Of a DNA stretch of 64,000 nt, positions 9,061-18,552 are shown piece after piece. Location of the stretch: assembly GCF_004564235.1 (NCBI RefSeq), contig NZ_SOMN01000010.1:1-64000 (forward strand). Direction: 5' to 3'. The position numbers were made by a program, and so were the translations under genes. The stretch comes from Cohnella luojiensis (GTDB lineage Bacteria > Bacillota > Bacilli > Paenibacillales > Paenibacillaceae). A model generated the notes under the pieces. It was given only the letters and a program-made list of their open reading frames with translations. It made no database searches and was not told the DNA's origin. Numbering within the stretch: position 1 is the stretch's first letter; each line of letters begins with the position of its first letter.

Positions 9061-11391
9061 TTACATTTCACGATTGACGTTCTTATTCTCAGACCGCGAC
9101 TTGGCCGCCCCTTCCCGATACTCCATCGGAGTCATCCCTGTATACTTCTTAAACGTCCGCAGGAAGCTGCGGGTGTTCCCGTAACCGACCGCTTCGGCAA
9201 TCTCGTTCACTTTCATATCCTTACCCGATAACAGCTTCTGGGAAGCGTTAATCCGAATTCCGATTAAATAATCGATAAAGTTGCTCTCGGTGTATTCCTT
9301 AAACTGCTTGCTGATATAGGTCGGGCTTAAATGAAATTCCTGCGCAAGTCTGTCCAGAGACAGATCATTTTCCTGAAAGTGTTCCCCGATATAGATTAGC
9401 ATTCGTTCAATCGTAACGTTGCTGCCCCTATGACTTCGCTTTTCGTTGATTTTGGCAGCCAACTCTTCCAGAAAGGAGAAAACGACCCTCTCCATTTTTT
9501 TCAAGTTTTCGCTGCGGTTGATCAGCTCGTAGATGCCGTCCAGCCGGCTCATGGACTCCTTCAGGTCTATCCCTATGGAACCGACCGACTGCACCGATTT
9601 CATGATGAGATCAAAGGAAAGCTGACGGATCAATTCAGGCGGCAGATTGCCGTCTATCGCCTCTTGGAACGTTTCCTTCACATATTCCTTCATCTTCACT
9701 GTATCCGTCTGTTTGAGAGCATCCGTAATTCGGTCCGCCATACGAATCAGCCGGTAATAATCCTGACTGTCGAGAGGCTGCAGGTCTTCAATGGAGATGA
9801 CCGAATGCTGACCGAACACCATCTTATATTGAAGCGCCTTCCGCGATTCGTCGTACGAATTGGGAATGTCCTTCATCTCGCCGCAGCCGCGGCCGACTCC
9901 GACGGTCACGACAAGATCGAATTGCTTCTTCATCACATCGAGTATCAGCTCCAGAATCGCTAACGCACGCAAGTGATTCTGTTCCGCATCCCCTTCCGCA
10001 AAGCTGAAGATGACCGCCGCGCGGCCCTCTCCCAAGTCAATGGCAACCCCCGCGTTCTCTAGATTAATCAGCTCCTCCGCCACATTGCAGAACGCATAGG
10101 TATACAGCGTTTCGTCCTGGGCTCTTAAATCTACTCCCTCTTTGCTGATCTCCGCCGTACATACAAGAAAACGATCCGGAAATAAATGAACGCCCACGAA
10201 CTCAAGATGGTGGCGAACGGCCTGATAATCCGTACGATACCCGACAAGCATATCCATCATGATTCTCCACTTCAGCACCGGCTTCGAATCCCGAACATGT
10301 TGCTGAAGATGTTCCCGATCCAGCACTAACTGGTCGAATACCTTTTCCAGATAGGTAAGCCCGGCATCCGTACGTTCTTTAGTTTGGCTAAGCTTGTATG
10401 TACCCGACATTTTGCCGACCAACCGATCAAGCGGTTTAAAGGTCCAACGGTTCACGTAAACCAGCAAGATCAACGCAAGCAGAATCATACCCGCTGCGAA
10501 AGCGATCAGCAGATTGCGCGTAACCCTTATCGGCTCGTAGATCTGCGACTCCGGCAGAATGCTGATCATTTTCCAACCCGTATAATCGGAATCTCGATAA
10601 AATATCGATTGACGGACACCGTTAATCTTCCCCGTAAAGAACCCGCTTCCTTTCTTGGAGAGAGTGCTTTTGATATGAGGAAGCTCCTTTAAATTGCGAG
10701 TGATTTGCGTCTTGTCGTCGTGGGTCACCACGTTTCCATCGCTGTCGATAATAAACATATGGCCGACTTTACTGTCTTCGTAAACAGCCTTAACCATATC
10801 GTAGAGTACCTTTTCATTAATGTTGACGGCTACCATTCCCTTGCGATATCCCGGACTGCTGACCGTCGGATAGGACCGCACTAAAGTAATCACGTTCTTG
10901 TTGCCGTTTCCCTCCCAAACCTGATGAGTGGTTAGCCACTTAAAATATACCGGCATATCCAAATAATCATCCAACCAGTTATCTACCAAGGGGGCATCCT
11001 TCATATAGGCTTTGTCCGTCAGAATGTGACCGCTTACGGATGAATAGACAAAAATCGACGAGAACTGAGGATTGGTATTGATAAAATTCCTCAGCTTCGT
11101 GTTTAATGCGTAAAAGTTGCCGTATTTCTGCGCATCGTCCAAATAACTGTCATGCATAAAATAAACGAACTCGAGCTCGTCCATAAGCGTAAGCAGATCC
11201 TTTTCCGTCTGACGAAAAGCTACCTCGATCTTCTGATCGACTTGTTTCAATAAGGCTAGGTTGGTGTCATTCAAATCATTCTCTAGCTTACCAACCGTCC
11301 CCGTGTAAGATAACACGAAGGTTAGCGTGATGATCACTAAGAAAACGGCTCCGTAGATCAACATAACCTTAGTCGATATGCTGGACTTCAT
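9061..11391 (-). CDS. Membrane-bound AraC-family regulator with extracellular sensor domain (YesS-like)
   Basis: About 776 residues. One transmembrane segment lies near the N-terminus (about 8-28) and a second near 295-315 (MILLALILLVYV). The 270-residue region between them looks like an extracellular Cache-type sensor. A cytoplasmic linker follows, and an AraC/XylS double helix-turn-helix occupies the last 100 residues, ending in GYGNTRSFLRTFKKYTGMTPMEYR. It fuses sensor and DNA binding in one chain with no kinase step, as in Bacillus YesS/YtdP regulators of pectin-derived sugar use. The neighbouring importer is the likely target. The start ATG at 11391 has GGAGG 8 bases upstream; 11406 would be a weak alternative start. 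Confidence 0.85.
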   Translation of the reverse strand: MKSSISTKVMLIYGAVFLVIITLTFVLSYTGTVGKLENDLNDTNLALLKQVDQKIEVAFRQTEKDLLTLMDELEFVYFMHDSYLDDAQKYGNFYALNTKLRNFINTNPQFSSIFVYSSVSGHILTDKAYMKDAPLVDNWLDDYLDMPVYFKWLTTHQVWEGNGNKNVITLVRSYPTVSSPGYRKGMVAVNINEKVLYDMVKAVYEDSKVGHMFIIDSDGNVVTHDDKTQITRNLKELPHIKSTLSKKGSGFFTGKINGVRQSIFYRDSDYTGWKMISILPESQIYEPIRVTRNLLIAFAAGMILLALILLVYVNRWTFKPLDRLVGKMSGTYKLSQTKERTDAGLTYLEKVFDQLVLDREHLQQHVRDSKPVLKWRIMMDMLVGYRTDYQAVRHHLEFVGVHLFPDRFLVCTAEISKEGVDLRAQDETLYTYAFCNVAEELINLENAGVAIDLGEGRAAVIFSFAEGDAEQNHLRALAILELILDVMKKQFDLVVTVGVGRGCGEMKDIPNSYDESRKALQYKMVFGQHSVISIEDLQPLDSQDYYRLIRMADRITDALKQTDTVKMKEYVKETFQEAIDGNLPPELIRQLSFDLIMKSVQSVGSIGIDLKESMSRLDGIYELINRSENLKKMERVVFSFLEELAAKINEKRSHRGSNVTIERMLIYIGEHFQENDLSLDRLAQEFHLSPTYISKQFKEYTESNFIDYLIGIRINASQKLLSGKDMKVNEIAEAVGYGNTRSFLRTFKKYTGMTPMEYREGAAKSRSENKNVNREM

Positions 11392-11508
11392 AACCGATAC
11401 CTCCAATTACCTTGCGTCAATTGCTTCAATGGTACCATAGAATCGTCAAGCACTGGTTCCACGCTGTTATAAACATTGTATGATAGCTATTGCGGCTCTT
11501 GCGCTATT

Positions 11509-11549
11509 GAAAAAAGAAGCTGCCGAACCCTTAGGTCCTGCAGCTTCTT
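11509..11549 (-). terminator. Intrinsic terminator of the alpha-glucoside operon
   Basis: The stem AGAAGCTGC/GCAGCTTCT is followed by TTTTTTC on the minus strand. It lies 18 bases after the GH13 stop codon and closes the operon that starts at 18381. Confidence 0.85.
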
Positions 11550-11566
11550 TATTCTGAGTCACGTAT

Positions 11567-13180
11567 TCACTTTAACCGATAGATACGTGCCTCGTAAGGT
11601 CTTAACCTAAATTCGTCGTTCAAGTCCGGTTCGGCATAGTTGGTTATAAGAATATTCCGCGATTGTTTAGACATGGAATCAGGCAGATCCATTTCGGCCG
11701 CTTGATCGGAAATATTGAGAACGACCAACCATTCTTCTTGTCCTAGTACGCGCGTATAAGCATAAATTTGCGGATGATCTCCGAGAATCGGCTTATAAGA
11801 GCCGTATACCATAACATCATTTTCTTTCCGCAGACGGATCAGACTTTGATAATAATAATAAACGGAATTTGGGTCGGCAAGCGCCTGTTGCACATTAATT
11901 TCCTTATAATTCGGGTTTACTCTAATCCACGGCTTTCCATCGGTAAAACCGGCATTATCCGAATCATCCCAGTGTAACGGCGTACGGGAATTGTCTCTCG
12001 ACAGATGGAGAAGCTCCTCGAATACCTCTTGCGGGTGTCTGCCTTTCTCCACTTCTTCTTTATATTTGTTCTTCATCGCAATGTCGTTATAGTCGTCGAT
12101 CGACTCGAAACGCACGCCCGTCATCCCGATTTCTTCGCCTTGAAAGATGTAGGGCATGCCTGGCAGCGTATGAAGCATCGTAGCAAAACACTTTGCGGAT
12201 TCAACGCGGTACGTAGTGTCGTTTCCGAATCTGCTAACGAGACGCGTATGATCATGGTTGTTCAGAAATTGGGAATTCCACCCTTTTCCCCACATTCCGT
12301 CATACCATCTGTTCTGAATCTCCTTGAAGCGTTGTATATCCCAATGAGCCATATAATCGCATACTTCAAAGTGGAATAAAGTGTCCAGCTCGCCGCGGTT
12401 TTCTCCCACATAGAGCAGGCCGTCCTCAGGCGTAACGAATGGAATTTCTCCCACCGTGAAAATATCGTAATGCTTCAAGACGTTCTCGTGCATTTCCTGC
12501 AAATATTCATGAATACCAGGGTTGTTACCGAGATACGAGATATTATCCGGCTTCTCCGCATCGGGGAAGCCGAATTGTTTGGCAAGCAGGTTAATGACAT
12601 CCATCCGGAAGCCGTCTATGCCCTTGTCCAGCCAGAAACGCATCATATCGTATATTTCCTCGCGTACCTTCGGATTCTCCCAGTTCAAATCAGGCTGTTC
12701 TACGGCAAAGGAATGAAAGTAATGCTCGCCGGTCCGTTCTTCGAATTCCCAGGTTGACGGCGTAAAGTACGAACGCCAGTTATTGGCGTCCTTCCTCCAA
12801 ATGTAATAATCCCGCTTCGGATTGTCCTTCGAGGAACGCGACTCCTTAAACCATGGATGCTGGTCCGAGGTGTGGTTCACAACCAGATCCATGATCAGCT
12901 TCATGCCGCGGTCATGGACCGCATCTAACAACAGCTCGAAAGTCGCCATTGTTCCTGCTTTGGGCATGATTGACCGGTAATCGGAAATATCATAACCATT
13001 ATCCACATCCGGGGAACCATAGCAAGGATTCAGCCAGATCACATCGGCGCCGAGGTCGCGGATGTAATCCAGCTTCCGGATAACTCCTTCCAAATCTCCG
13101 TACCCGTCTCCGTCCGTATCCTTAAAGCTTCGCCAATACACCTGATAGACGACAGCTTCCTTCCACCATGCTTTATTCAT
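11567..13180 (-). CDS. GH13 oligo-1,6-glucosidase / alpha-glucosidase
   Basis: 537 residues, a full-length cytoplasmic GH13 enzyme without signal peptide. The conserved regions are all visible: GADVIWLNPCY near the start, GIDGFRMDVINLL with the nucleophile Asp near residue 199, FTVGEIPF with the acid/base Glu, and FLNNHDHTR. Val directly after the nucleophile Asp is the residue usually found in alpha-1,6-cleaving oligo-1,6-glucosidases rather than strict alpha-1,4 enzymes (family knowledge). It is the last gene of the operon, 19 bases after the GDE-type glucosidase, so it probably hydrolyses imported isomalto-type oligosaccharides to glucose. Confidence 0.9.
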   Translation of the reverse strand: MNKAWWKEAVVYQVYWRSFKDTDGDGYGDLEGVIRKLDYIRDLGADVIWLNPCYGSPDVDNGYDISDYRSIMPKAGTMATFELLLDAVHDRGMKLIMDLVVNHTSDQHPWFKESRSSKDNPKRDYYIWRKDANNWRSYFTPSTWEFEERTGEHYFHSFAVEQPDLNWENPKVREEIYDMMRFWLDKGIDGFRMDVINLLAKQFGFPDAEKPDNISYLGNNPGIHEYLQEMHENVLKHYDIFTVGEIPFVTPEDGLLYVGENRGELDTLFHFEVCDYMAHWDIQRFKEIQNRWYDGMWGKGWNSQFLNNHDHTRLVSRFGNDTTYRVESAKCFATMLHTLPGMPYIFQGEEIGMTGVRFESIDDYNDIAMKNKYKEEVEKGRHPQEVFEELLHLSRDNSRTPLHWDDSDNAGFTDGKPWIRVNPNYKEINVQQALADPNSVYYYYQSLIRLRKENDVMVYGSYKPILGDHPQIYAYTRVLGQEEWLVVLNISDQAAEMDLPDSMSKQSRNILITNYAEPDLNDEFRLRPYEARIYRLK

Positions 13181-13199
13181 TTACATTAACTCCTATCCC

Positions 13200-15269
13200 C
13201 TAAATCAATCTGTAGCCCGTCGTATTTTCTATAATCTCGACAGCAGGCGCTTCCGCATTGGCCGTCCGCGTTACCTTTACGGACAAATAGCCTGCTCCTA
13301 TGCGAATATGTTCGGCAAGAAGCTCATTGAATGTCTCAGGCAAATACGGATCCAGGACGATCGTTTGCGATAACGCATCGGGCACAAGTCCTAGCATGGC
13401 CTGTACAAAAACGATAGACGTCCCGGCTGCCCATGCCTGAGGAGAGCAAGTCGTAGGATAGGGAACCGGATAGCCCAATTCGGCGTCATTGCCGCAGAAT
13501 AGCTCCGGCAACCGCTGGTATTCGAAAAAGGTTGAAGCATGCAGAAGGCTGGAAAGCAGCTTGCCGGCTTCCTTTTTATAACCGAGGCGGCTTAGACCGA
13601 GCAGAATCATTCCATTGTCGTGCGGCCATACGCTGCCATTATGATAGCTCATCGGATAATATCCGGTAGAATCCGTGCTCATGGTACGAATGCCATATCC
13701 ATTAAACATGTCCGGTGCAGTTAACCTTTTCACTAAGGCATCCGCACGAGCTTTATCCGGCAAGCCTGTCATAAGCAAATGTCCTGGATTGGAGGTTACC
13801 GATTGAACTTGATTTCGTTTCCTATCAAGGGCGACCGCGTAATAGCTCTCGTCCTCCATCCAGAAGGCATGCTCGAATTTTTCCTTCAGCTTTGCAGCTT
13901 CGCCTTCCAGCTTGATCGCAAACTCCGGATAACCAAGCTTCATCATGATCGGCGATAAACCGTTTTTGGCTTGATATACGTAGCCCTGCACCTCCGAAAG
14001 CGCGATAGGCGATTCCGCATATTCACCCGTTCGATGGACGATAGAATTCGCCGAGTCTTTCCAGCCTTGGTTAGGGAAGCCTTTCGCCGCCTCTTGGTGA
14101 TAGGTTAGGAAGCCGTTTCCCGTTTCATCCATCGTATCGATCCATGCCAATGCCTTGATCACGTTCGGCAGTAATTCCTCAGCAAGCGACAGGTCTCCCG
14201 TCCATCGCACATATTCCACGATAAGCACTAGAAAAAGCGGCGTCGCATCCACCGATCCATAGTAAGGCCCGAATGGCGACTGCTTCGTATTCACGAGCTC
14301 CCCGAACCGGATTTCATGCATGATTTTCCCCGGCTGCTCATCACGCTCTACATTATTGGTCGTCCCTTGGTATGCCGCTAATGTTCGAAGCGTGCCTTTA
14401 GCCGAATTCGGGTTAAGCGGAAGCATAAACAAAGCGGTGATCAGACTGTCCCGGCCAAAAGGAACAGCGAACCAAGGCAAGCCGGCGACCGGCATATCGC
14501 CGTATCCGACATCCGTCATCAGCATGCGTAAATCTTGTACTCCGCGTTGATACAACTTGTCGAATACGTCTACGTTTGTTGTAACGGAAGCTGCTGCCCG
14601 ATAAAATTCGTCATACGATGCTTCCAGAAGACGCAAGCCTTCCTCGTACGTCCGCATGATGGGCCTTGGCTCTTCCTGTTGAACGGGAGCGATGACGAAG
14701 CAAATATGCTTCGTTTCCTGCGTCTCCAAGTCCAGCGTGAAATGAACGTTTCCTTCCGTATCCGCTTTGGACTCCGGAGCATCCCAGGCAATATGCGTTT
14801 CTCTTACGATATCGTCTTTGCCTTTATATTGAATGGACAGTCCGCGCTCGCTTGTTTTCCGGCCAAGAACTTGCCCAACCTCTCCGGTACGGTATTTGCG
14901 AACGATAAACATGTCTTGGAAATCGGCATCGAAGCTAACCGAGAAATCGAACCGGGTACGATTTAGAAAGTAATTGGTAAGCGACACTTTTTCGTGCAGC
15001 ATCCCGTCATAAATATATCTTTCCCTAACCATCTCAATGGCGCCTTCATCCGGGCTTACCTTCATCAGCCGAATGGAAGCATAATAACTCCGATTCGCTT
15101 CGGAAGAGAGCAGCGTCGGCTTGTCCCCGTTAATGAAAAGCTCCATGCGGCTCAAATACCGGGTGTCGTTCTTATACAAGCCATGGCCCTTCTGGTCATC
15201 GCCGGCTATATCCCCGTTCGTATCGGTCAAGAAAAATAATCCGCCTTCTTTAATGACGGTATAATTCAT
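13200..15269 (-). CDS. Amylo-alpha-1,6-glucosidase-like protein (GDE family)
   Basis: 689 residues. The N-terminal 200 residues form the beta-rich domain seen in bacterial glycogen-debranching-like proteins (LTDTNGDIAGDDQKGHGLYKNDTRYLSR). The rest is an (alpha/alpha)6 barrel with motifs such as AGLPWFAVPFGRDSLITALFML, YHNGSVWPHDNGM and CSPQAWAAG, typical of the GDE C-terminal and GH15-like superfamily. It lacks a signal peptide and so acts in the cytoplasm. Sitting between the permeases and the GH13 gene, it probably trims branched alpha-glucosides; the exact bond it cuts is not established for this clade. The start has a GGGGGG site 9 bases upstream. Confidence 0.8.
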   Translation of the reverse strand: MNYTVIKEGGLFFLTDTNGDIAGDDQKGHGLYKNDTRYLSRMELFINGDKPTLLSSEANRSYYASIRLMKVSPDEGAIEMVRERYIYDGMLHEKVSLTNYFLNRTRFDFSVSFDADFQDMFIVRKYRTGEVGQVLGRKTSERGLSIQYKGKDDIVRETHIAWDAPESKADTEGNVHFTLDLETQETKHICFVIAPVQQEEPRPIMRTYEEGLRLLEASYDEFYRAAASVTTNVDVFDKLYQRGVQDLRMLMTDVGYGDMPVAGLPWFAVPFGRDSLITALFMLPLNPNSAKGTLRTLAAYQGTTNNVERDEQPGKIMHEIRFGELVNTKQSPFGPYYGSVDATPLFLVLIVEYVRWTGDLSLAEELLPNVIKALAWIDTMDETGNGFLTYHQEAAKGFPNQGWKDSANSIVHRTGEYAESPIALSEVQGYVYQAKNGLSPIMMKLGYPEFAIKLEGEAAKLKEKFEHAFWMEDESYYAVALDRKRNQVQSVTSNPGHLLMTGLPDKARADALVKRLTAPDMFNGYGIRTMSTDSTGYYPMSYHNGSVWPHDNGMILLGLSRLGYKKEAGKLLSSLLHASTFFEYQRLPELFCGNDAELGYPVPYPTTCSPQAWAAGTSIVFVQAMLGLVPDALSQTIVLDPYLPETFNELLAEHIRIGAGYLSVKVTRTANAEAPAVEIIENTTGYRLI

Positions 15270-15305
15270 AGTATATTGCCCCCCATTCCCTAGACACTAG
15301 TCTAT

Positions 15306-16130
15306 TTAGCCTTTCACGCCGGAGCTGGAGATTCCTTCAATATATTGCTTTTGGAAAATAAAGAAGAAGATCAGAATCGGCAATGTAGTCAACACGACTC
15401 CCGCCATAATAAGCGGCGTATTCTCAAAGAAAGCATCCTTTACGCTGTTCAACCCTACGACAAGCACATAACGCTCGGGATCGCTTACTAAGGTGCTTGG
15501 AATCAAGTAGCTGTTCCATGTACCCGCGAACGCCAGAATCGACATCGTAATAAGCGACGATTTCGCCAGCGGATATACGATACGCCAGAAGGCTCCCATT
15601 TTCGTCAAGCCATCCAATCTTGCCGCTTCGATAAACTCGCCTGGAACGGTGACAAAAAACTGCCGAAGCATGAAGATGTACAGCGATTGGTAAAGGAATG
15701 GAACCGTAAGACCGGCAAACGAATTTAACCAGCCTAGCTGCGCGACGTTAACGTATACGGGAATTAGAATCATATGATACGGTACCATCATCGATCCGAG
15801 CACGATCCAGAACACGATTTTCTTTCCGCGAAAATCCAACTTCGCAAGGGCAAAAGCAGCCATGGGGTTAATAATTAAATTTCCGAGAATGACCAACGCC
15901 GTCATGATAACCGTGTTGATCAGCCATTGCGGAACATTATAGGCATCATTGGTGAAAAACAATTTGTAATTTTGGAACGTTAGATTCGAGAATCCCGATA
16001 ATTTATTTACGTCCTGCATCGTGACGAAAGACGTGTATATCGTGTACAAGAAAGGAAGCGCAAATAAGGATCCAAGAATGATAAGCAGTAAATAGTTGCT
16101 AACGAATCCTAATCTTTTTTTGGTCTCCAT
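15306..16130 (-). CDS. Carbohydrate ABC transporter permease (MalG/AraQ-type)
   Basis: 274 residues with six transmembrane segments and the EAA loop FIEAARLDGLTKMGAFWRIVYP near residue 165. It ends in GVKG as usual for this half of CUT1 importers. It overlaps closely with the partner permease (6 bases apart) and is followed 36 bases later by the GDE-type glucosidase. It forms the channel with the 304-residue permease encoded upstream. Confidence 0.88.
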   Translation of the reverse strand: METKKRLGFVSNYLLLIILGSLFALPFLYTIYTSFVTMQDVNKLSGFSNLTFQNYKLFFTNDAYNVPQWLINTVIMTALVILGNLIINPMAAFALAKLDFRGKKIVFWIVLGSMMVPYHMILIPVYVNVAQLGWLNSFAGLTVPFLYQSLYIFMLRQFFVTVPGEFIEAARLDGLTKMGAFWRIVYPLAKSSLITMSILAFAGTWNSYLIPSTLVSDPERYVLVVGLNSVKDAFFENTPLIMAGVVLTTLPILIFFFIFQKQYIEGISSSGVKG

Positions 16131-16136
16131 CCAGTC

Positions 16137-17051
16137 TCACCCCTTTTCATCCAGCAATTTTTTCTGGAGGAACGTAATAATCATTATGATGAAGAAGAAC
16201 AGTACGACAGCCGCGCTTCCGTAGCCGATATTCATGTAACGGATTCCGTTCTGATAGAAATACGTGACGACTGTGCTCGTTGCGCCCGCCGGAGAACCAA
16301 GTGCGCCGTATCTGGAAATCGCGGCAATCTGATCGTAAATTTGAAAGCCCAGAATCGTTGCCACGGATACGACGAAGAAGGTGATCGGCTTCACGTAAGG
16401 AATGGTAATGAAGCGGAATTGCGCCCATTTGGACGCCCCATCCATCTGACCTGCTTCATACAAATCCTTCGGCACTTCTTGAAGAGCCGACAGATAGACG
16501 ATCATACTGAATCCGATCTGTTGAAAAATAAACAAAAGACTTACGAATAATAGTGCATACCGGGTATCCGCAAACCAAGTCGTGTCCGCGAAGCCGAACA
16601 GCGTGAAAAACTCCGTAACGAACGTACCTTGCTTGAACAGCATCATGAATACCGTCGTGACCGCTATTTGAGAGGTAATATAAGGAATGAAGAAGATCGT
16701 CCTAAAAATCCCTTTGCCTTTTATCTTCTGATTAACGAGCATGGCCACAAGCAATCCAAGAACGGTCTGAATAGGCACCGCGATAACTACGATTTGCAAG
16801 GAATGAAGTACGGCCCGATAAAATTGAGGATCATGCAATATCGTAATGTAGTTCTGCAAGCCGATAAATTTCGCTTCGTCCAGCGCAGCAAAGTTGGCAT
16901 CCTGAAAGCTTCTAATGAAGGACTGTATAAACGGATAAAAAAACCACCATGCCCACAACACCAAAAACGGAAGCGTAAATAACCATCCAACAGCCATGTC
17001 CGAATCCGCGATCGAACGAAGACGCGATTGCTTGTTACTATTGGTTGTCAT
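16137..17051 (-). CDS. Sugar ABC transporter permease (MalF/UgpA-type)
   Basis: 304 residues with six transmembrane segments and the EAA-type loop YEAGQMDGASKWAQFRFITIP near residue 205. The short N-terminus before the first membrane span is typical of Firmicute MalF-like permeases. The start ATG follows GGAGGGG at good spacing. It lies 85 bases after the binding-protein gene, and a strong hairpin with a T-run sits in that gap, so expression is probably lower than that of the binding protein. Confidence 0.88.
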   Translation of the reverse strand: MTTNSNKQSRLRSIADSDMAVGWLFTLPFLVLWAWWFFYPFIQSFIRSFQDANFAALDEAKFIGLQNYITILHDPQFYRAVLHSLQIVVIAVPIQTVLGLLVAMLVNQKIKGKGIFRTIFFIPYITSQIAVTTVFMMLFKQGTFVTEFFTLFGFADTTWFADTRYALLFVSLLFIFQQIGFSMIVYLSALQEVPKDLYEAGQMDGASKWAQFRFITIPYVKPITFFVVSVATILGFQIYDQIAAISRYGALGSPAGATSTVVTYFYQNGIRYMNIGYGSAAVVLFFFIIMIITFLQKKLLDEKG

Positions 17052-17093
17052 CTTGCCCCTCCTATCTCCAATACGATACGTTTTTGTCTAATT

Positions 17094-17130
17094 GAAAAAA
17101 AGGGTTCCCGTTCGCAACGGAACGGGAACG
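17094..17130 (-). terminator. Intra-operon terminator/attenuator after the binding-protein gene
   Basis: A strong stem (GTTCCCGTTC/GAACGGGAAC) is followed by CCTTTTTTT on the minus strand, just past the binding-protein stop. It has the form of a rho-independent terminator but sits inside an otherwise contiguous operon, so it probably sets a high ratio of binding protein to permeases by partial read-through. Confidence 0.75.
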
Positions 17131-17136
17131 GAAATG

Positions 17137-18381
17137 TTATTTGAATTGCGCCTGAATGCCGTCTAGAATTTCTTGAGGCGATTTTTTCATTCCGCCTAGA
17201 ATATTATTCTCTAGATTATTGACTAGCTCGTCCTTAAACTTCTTCGATTCTTCTGGGTATCCAAAGTCCGTGCTGTAATCAATCGCAGGCTGAACGGCTT
17301 TGAACTCCGGATTGGACTCGAAATATTTATCGGACAAGCTGGTTAACGATGAATTGTTTCCAAGCTTCAGAAAGTCCATTTGAACCTTTTCGTTTGTCAT
17401 AAAGTACGCCGCTTGAAGCGCCGCTTCTTTGTTCTTCGCGTCATCAAGGACAACGTATGCATCGGAAATCAGCGTGCTGCCGTTAACCGTTCCTTTTGGA
17501 ACCGGAACGACTGCATATTTCAAGTTCGGAGCAGCATCCTTCAAGAAGCTCTTGTACCAGTGTCCGCCGGTAGTCATAGCGGATTTACCGTTCGAGAATA
17601 CTTCCCCATCCCAACCAAAGCCAAGCGATTTCGGAGTAACCGCTACTCCTTCGTCGTACATGTCGAAAATCGTTTGCAAAGCTTTTACGTTTTCCGGCGT
17701 ATTGATTGTTTTGCCGTTACCCCAACCGCCGCCGAAGGATTTCGCATAGTTCGTAATGTGGTAAGGATCAAGATTGATCGTAATGCCGTATACGTCCTTC
17801 GTTGTCAGCTTCTTGGCAGCGACTTGTACCTCGTCCCAAGTGGTTGGATAAGCACCAAGACCTGCCTTTTTCCACATGTCCTCATTAATGAAGAACATCG
17901 CCGGAGAGCTGCTGTTAGGCACGCCATAAACCTTGCCGTCAACCTTCCAGATATCGGAAGCCGCCTTGTTGAATTTACCCATGTCAACGCCGGTGGTTTT
18001 GACCAATTCATCGAGCGGCGCGAACAATCCTTTATTGATATACTCGAGCGCGCCTTCGTTGGAAATCTTAATGAAGTCCGGCGCGACTTTCGCGGCAATT
18101 TCACCCGGAAGCGCGTTCCAGAACTGATCGCTGCTCGGATATTGCTTTATTTTGAGTTCGATGTTAGGATATTCCGCCGAAATGGAGTTCGCCGCATCCT
18201 GGTACGTCTTCAAATCTTGTGCAGTGCCCCAGAAGCCCATCGTAACCGTAGTCTTCTTGTCGCCGTCTCCATTTGGCGCTGTTTGATTATCGCCTTCGTT
18301 TTTGCTGCCGCAAGCAGCCAGTACGAGGATCAAAGCAAAAATAATCATCAATGTTGCCGGAAGCTTTAGTTTTTTTCTCAT
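17137..18381 (-). CDS. ABC transporter sugar-binding lipoprotein
   Basis: 414 residues of the family 1 solute-binding fold. A lipoprotein signal peptide ends in LAAC (Cys24) followed by a charged linker. The mature part contains FWGTAQDLKTYQDAANSI and VYGVPNSSSPAMFFINEDMWKKAG, typical of maltose/multiple-sugar binding proteins. It is the first gene of the operon with a GGGGGAAG site at the start. The operon content (GH13 alpha-1,6-glucosidase and GDE-type glucosidase) suggests alpha-glucan oligosaccharides as ligand. The two-component pair transcribed just upstream is the likely regulator. Confidence 0.88.
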   Translation of the reverse strand: MRKKLKLPATLMIIFALILVLAACGSKNEGDNQTAPNGDGDKKTTVTMGFWGTAQDLKTYQDAANSISAEYPNIELKIKQYPSSDQFWNALPGEIAAKVAPDFIKISNEGALEYINKGLFAPLDELVKTTGVDMGKFNKAASDIWKVDGKVYGVPNSSSPAMFFINEDMWKKAGLGAYPTTWDEVQVAAKKLTTKDVYGITINLDPYHITNYAKSFGGGWGNGKTINTPENVKALQTIFDMYDEGVAVTPKSLGFGWDGEVFSNGKSAMTTGGHWYKSFLKDAAPNLKYAVVPVPKGTVNGSTLISDAYVVLDDAKNKEAALQAAYFMTNEKVQMDFLKLGNNSSLTSLSDKYFESNPEFKAVQPAIDYSTDFGYPEESKKFKDELVNNLENNILGGMKKSPQEILDGIQAQFK

Positions 18382-18442
18382 GTTCTTCCCCCGCTTGCTT
18401 CTTATATTTTTCGGTACTCTTGTATCGTAGAGGTTTATAAGC

Positions 18443-18473
18443 CAAAAAAAAATTAATCAAATAATGATTAATT
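18443..18473 (-). terminator. Terminator of the two-component operon
   Basis: The AT-rich stem AATTAATCA/TGATTAATT is followed by TTTTTTTT on the minus strand. It lies 80 bases after the response-regulator stop codon and separates it from the binding-protein gene. Confidence 0.75.
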
Positions 18474-18552
18474 TATTGAAATGCACTTTAGTTATATCGT
18501 TGCCTTTTACCTTAAACATTATTTAACTAGGATTTACTTTTCTTTATTCAGA

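Noticed and set aside
17094..17130. End of the alpha-glucoside operon at this terminator-like hairpin
   Set aside because: The permease and glucosidase genes continue on the same strand with tight spacing and no new clear promoter, so it is more likely a partial terminator.
17380..18369. A 329-codon open frame on the plus strand
   Set aside because: It is antisense to a full-length sugar-binding lipoprotein gene and has no family resemblance or ribosome site.
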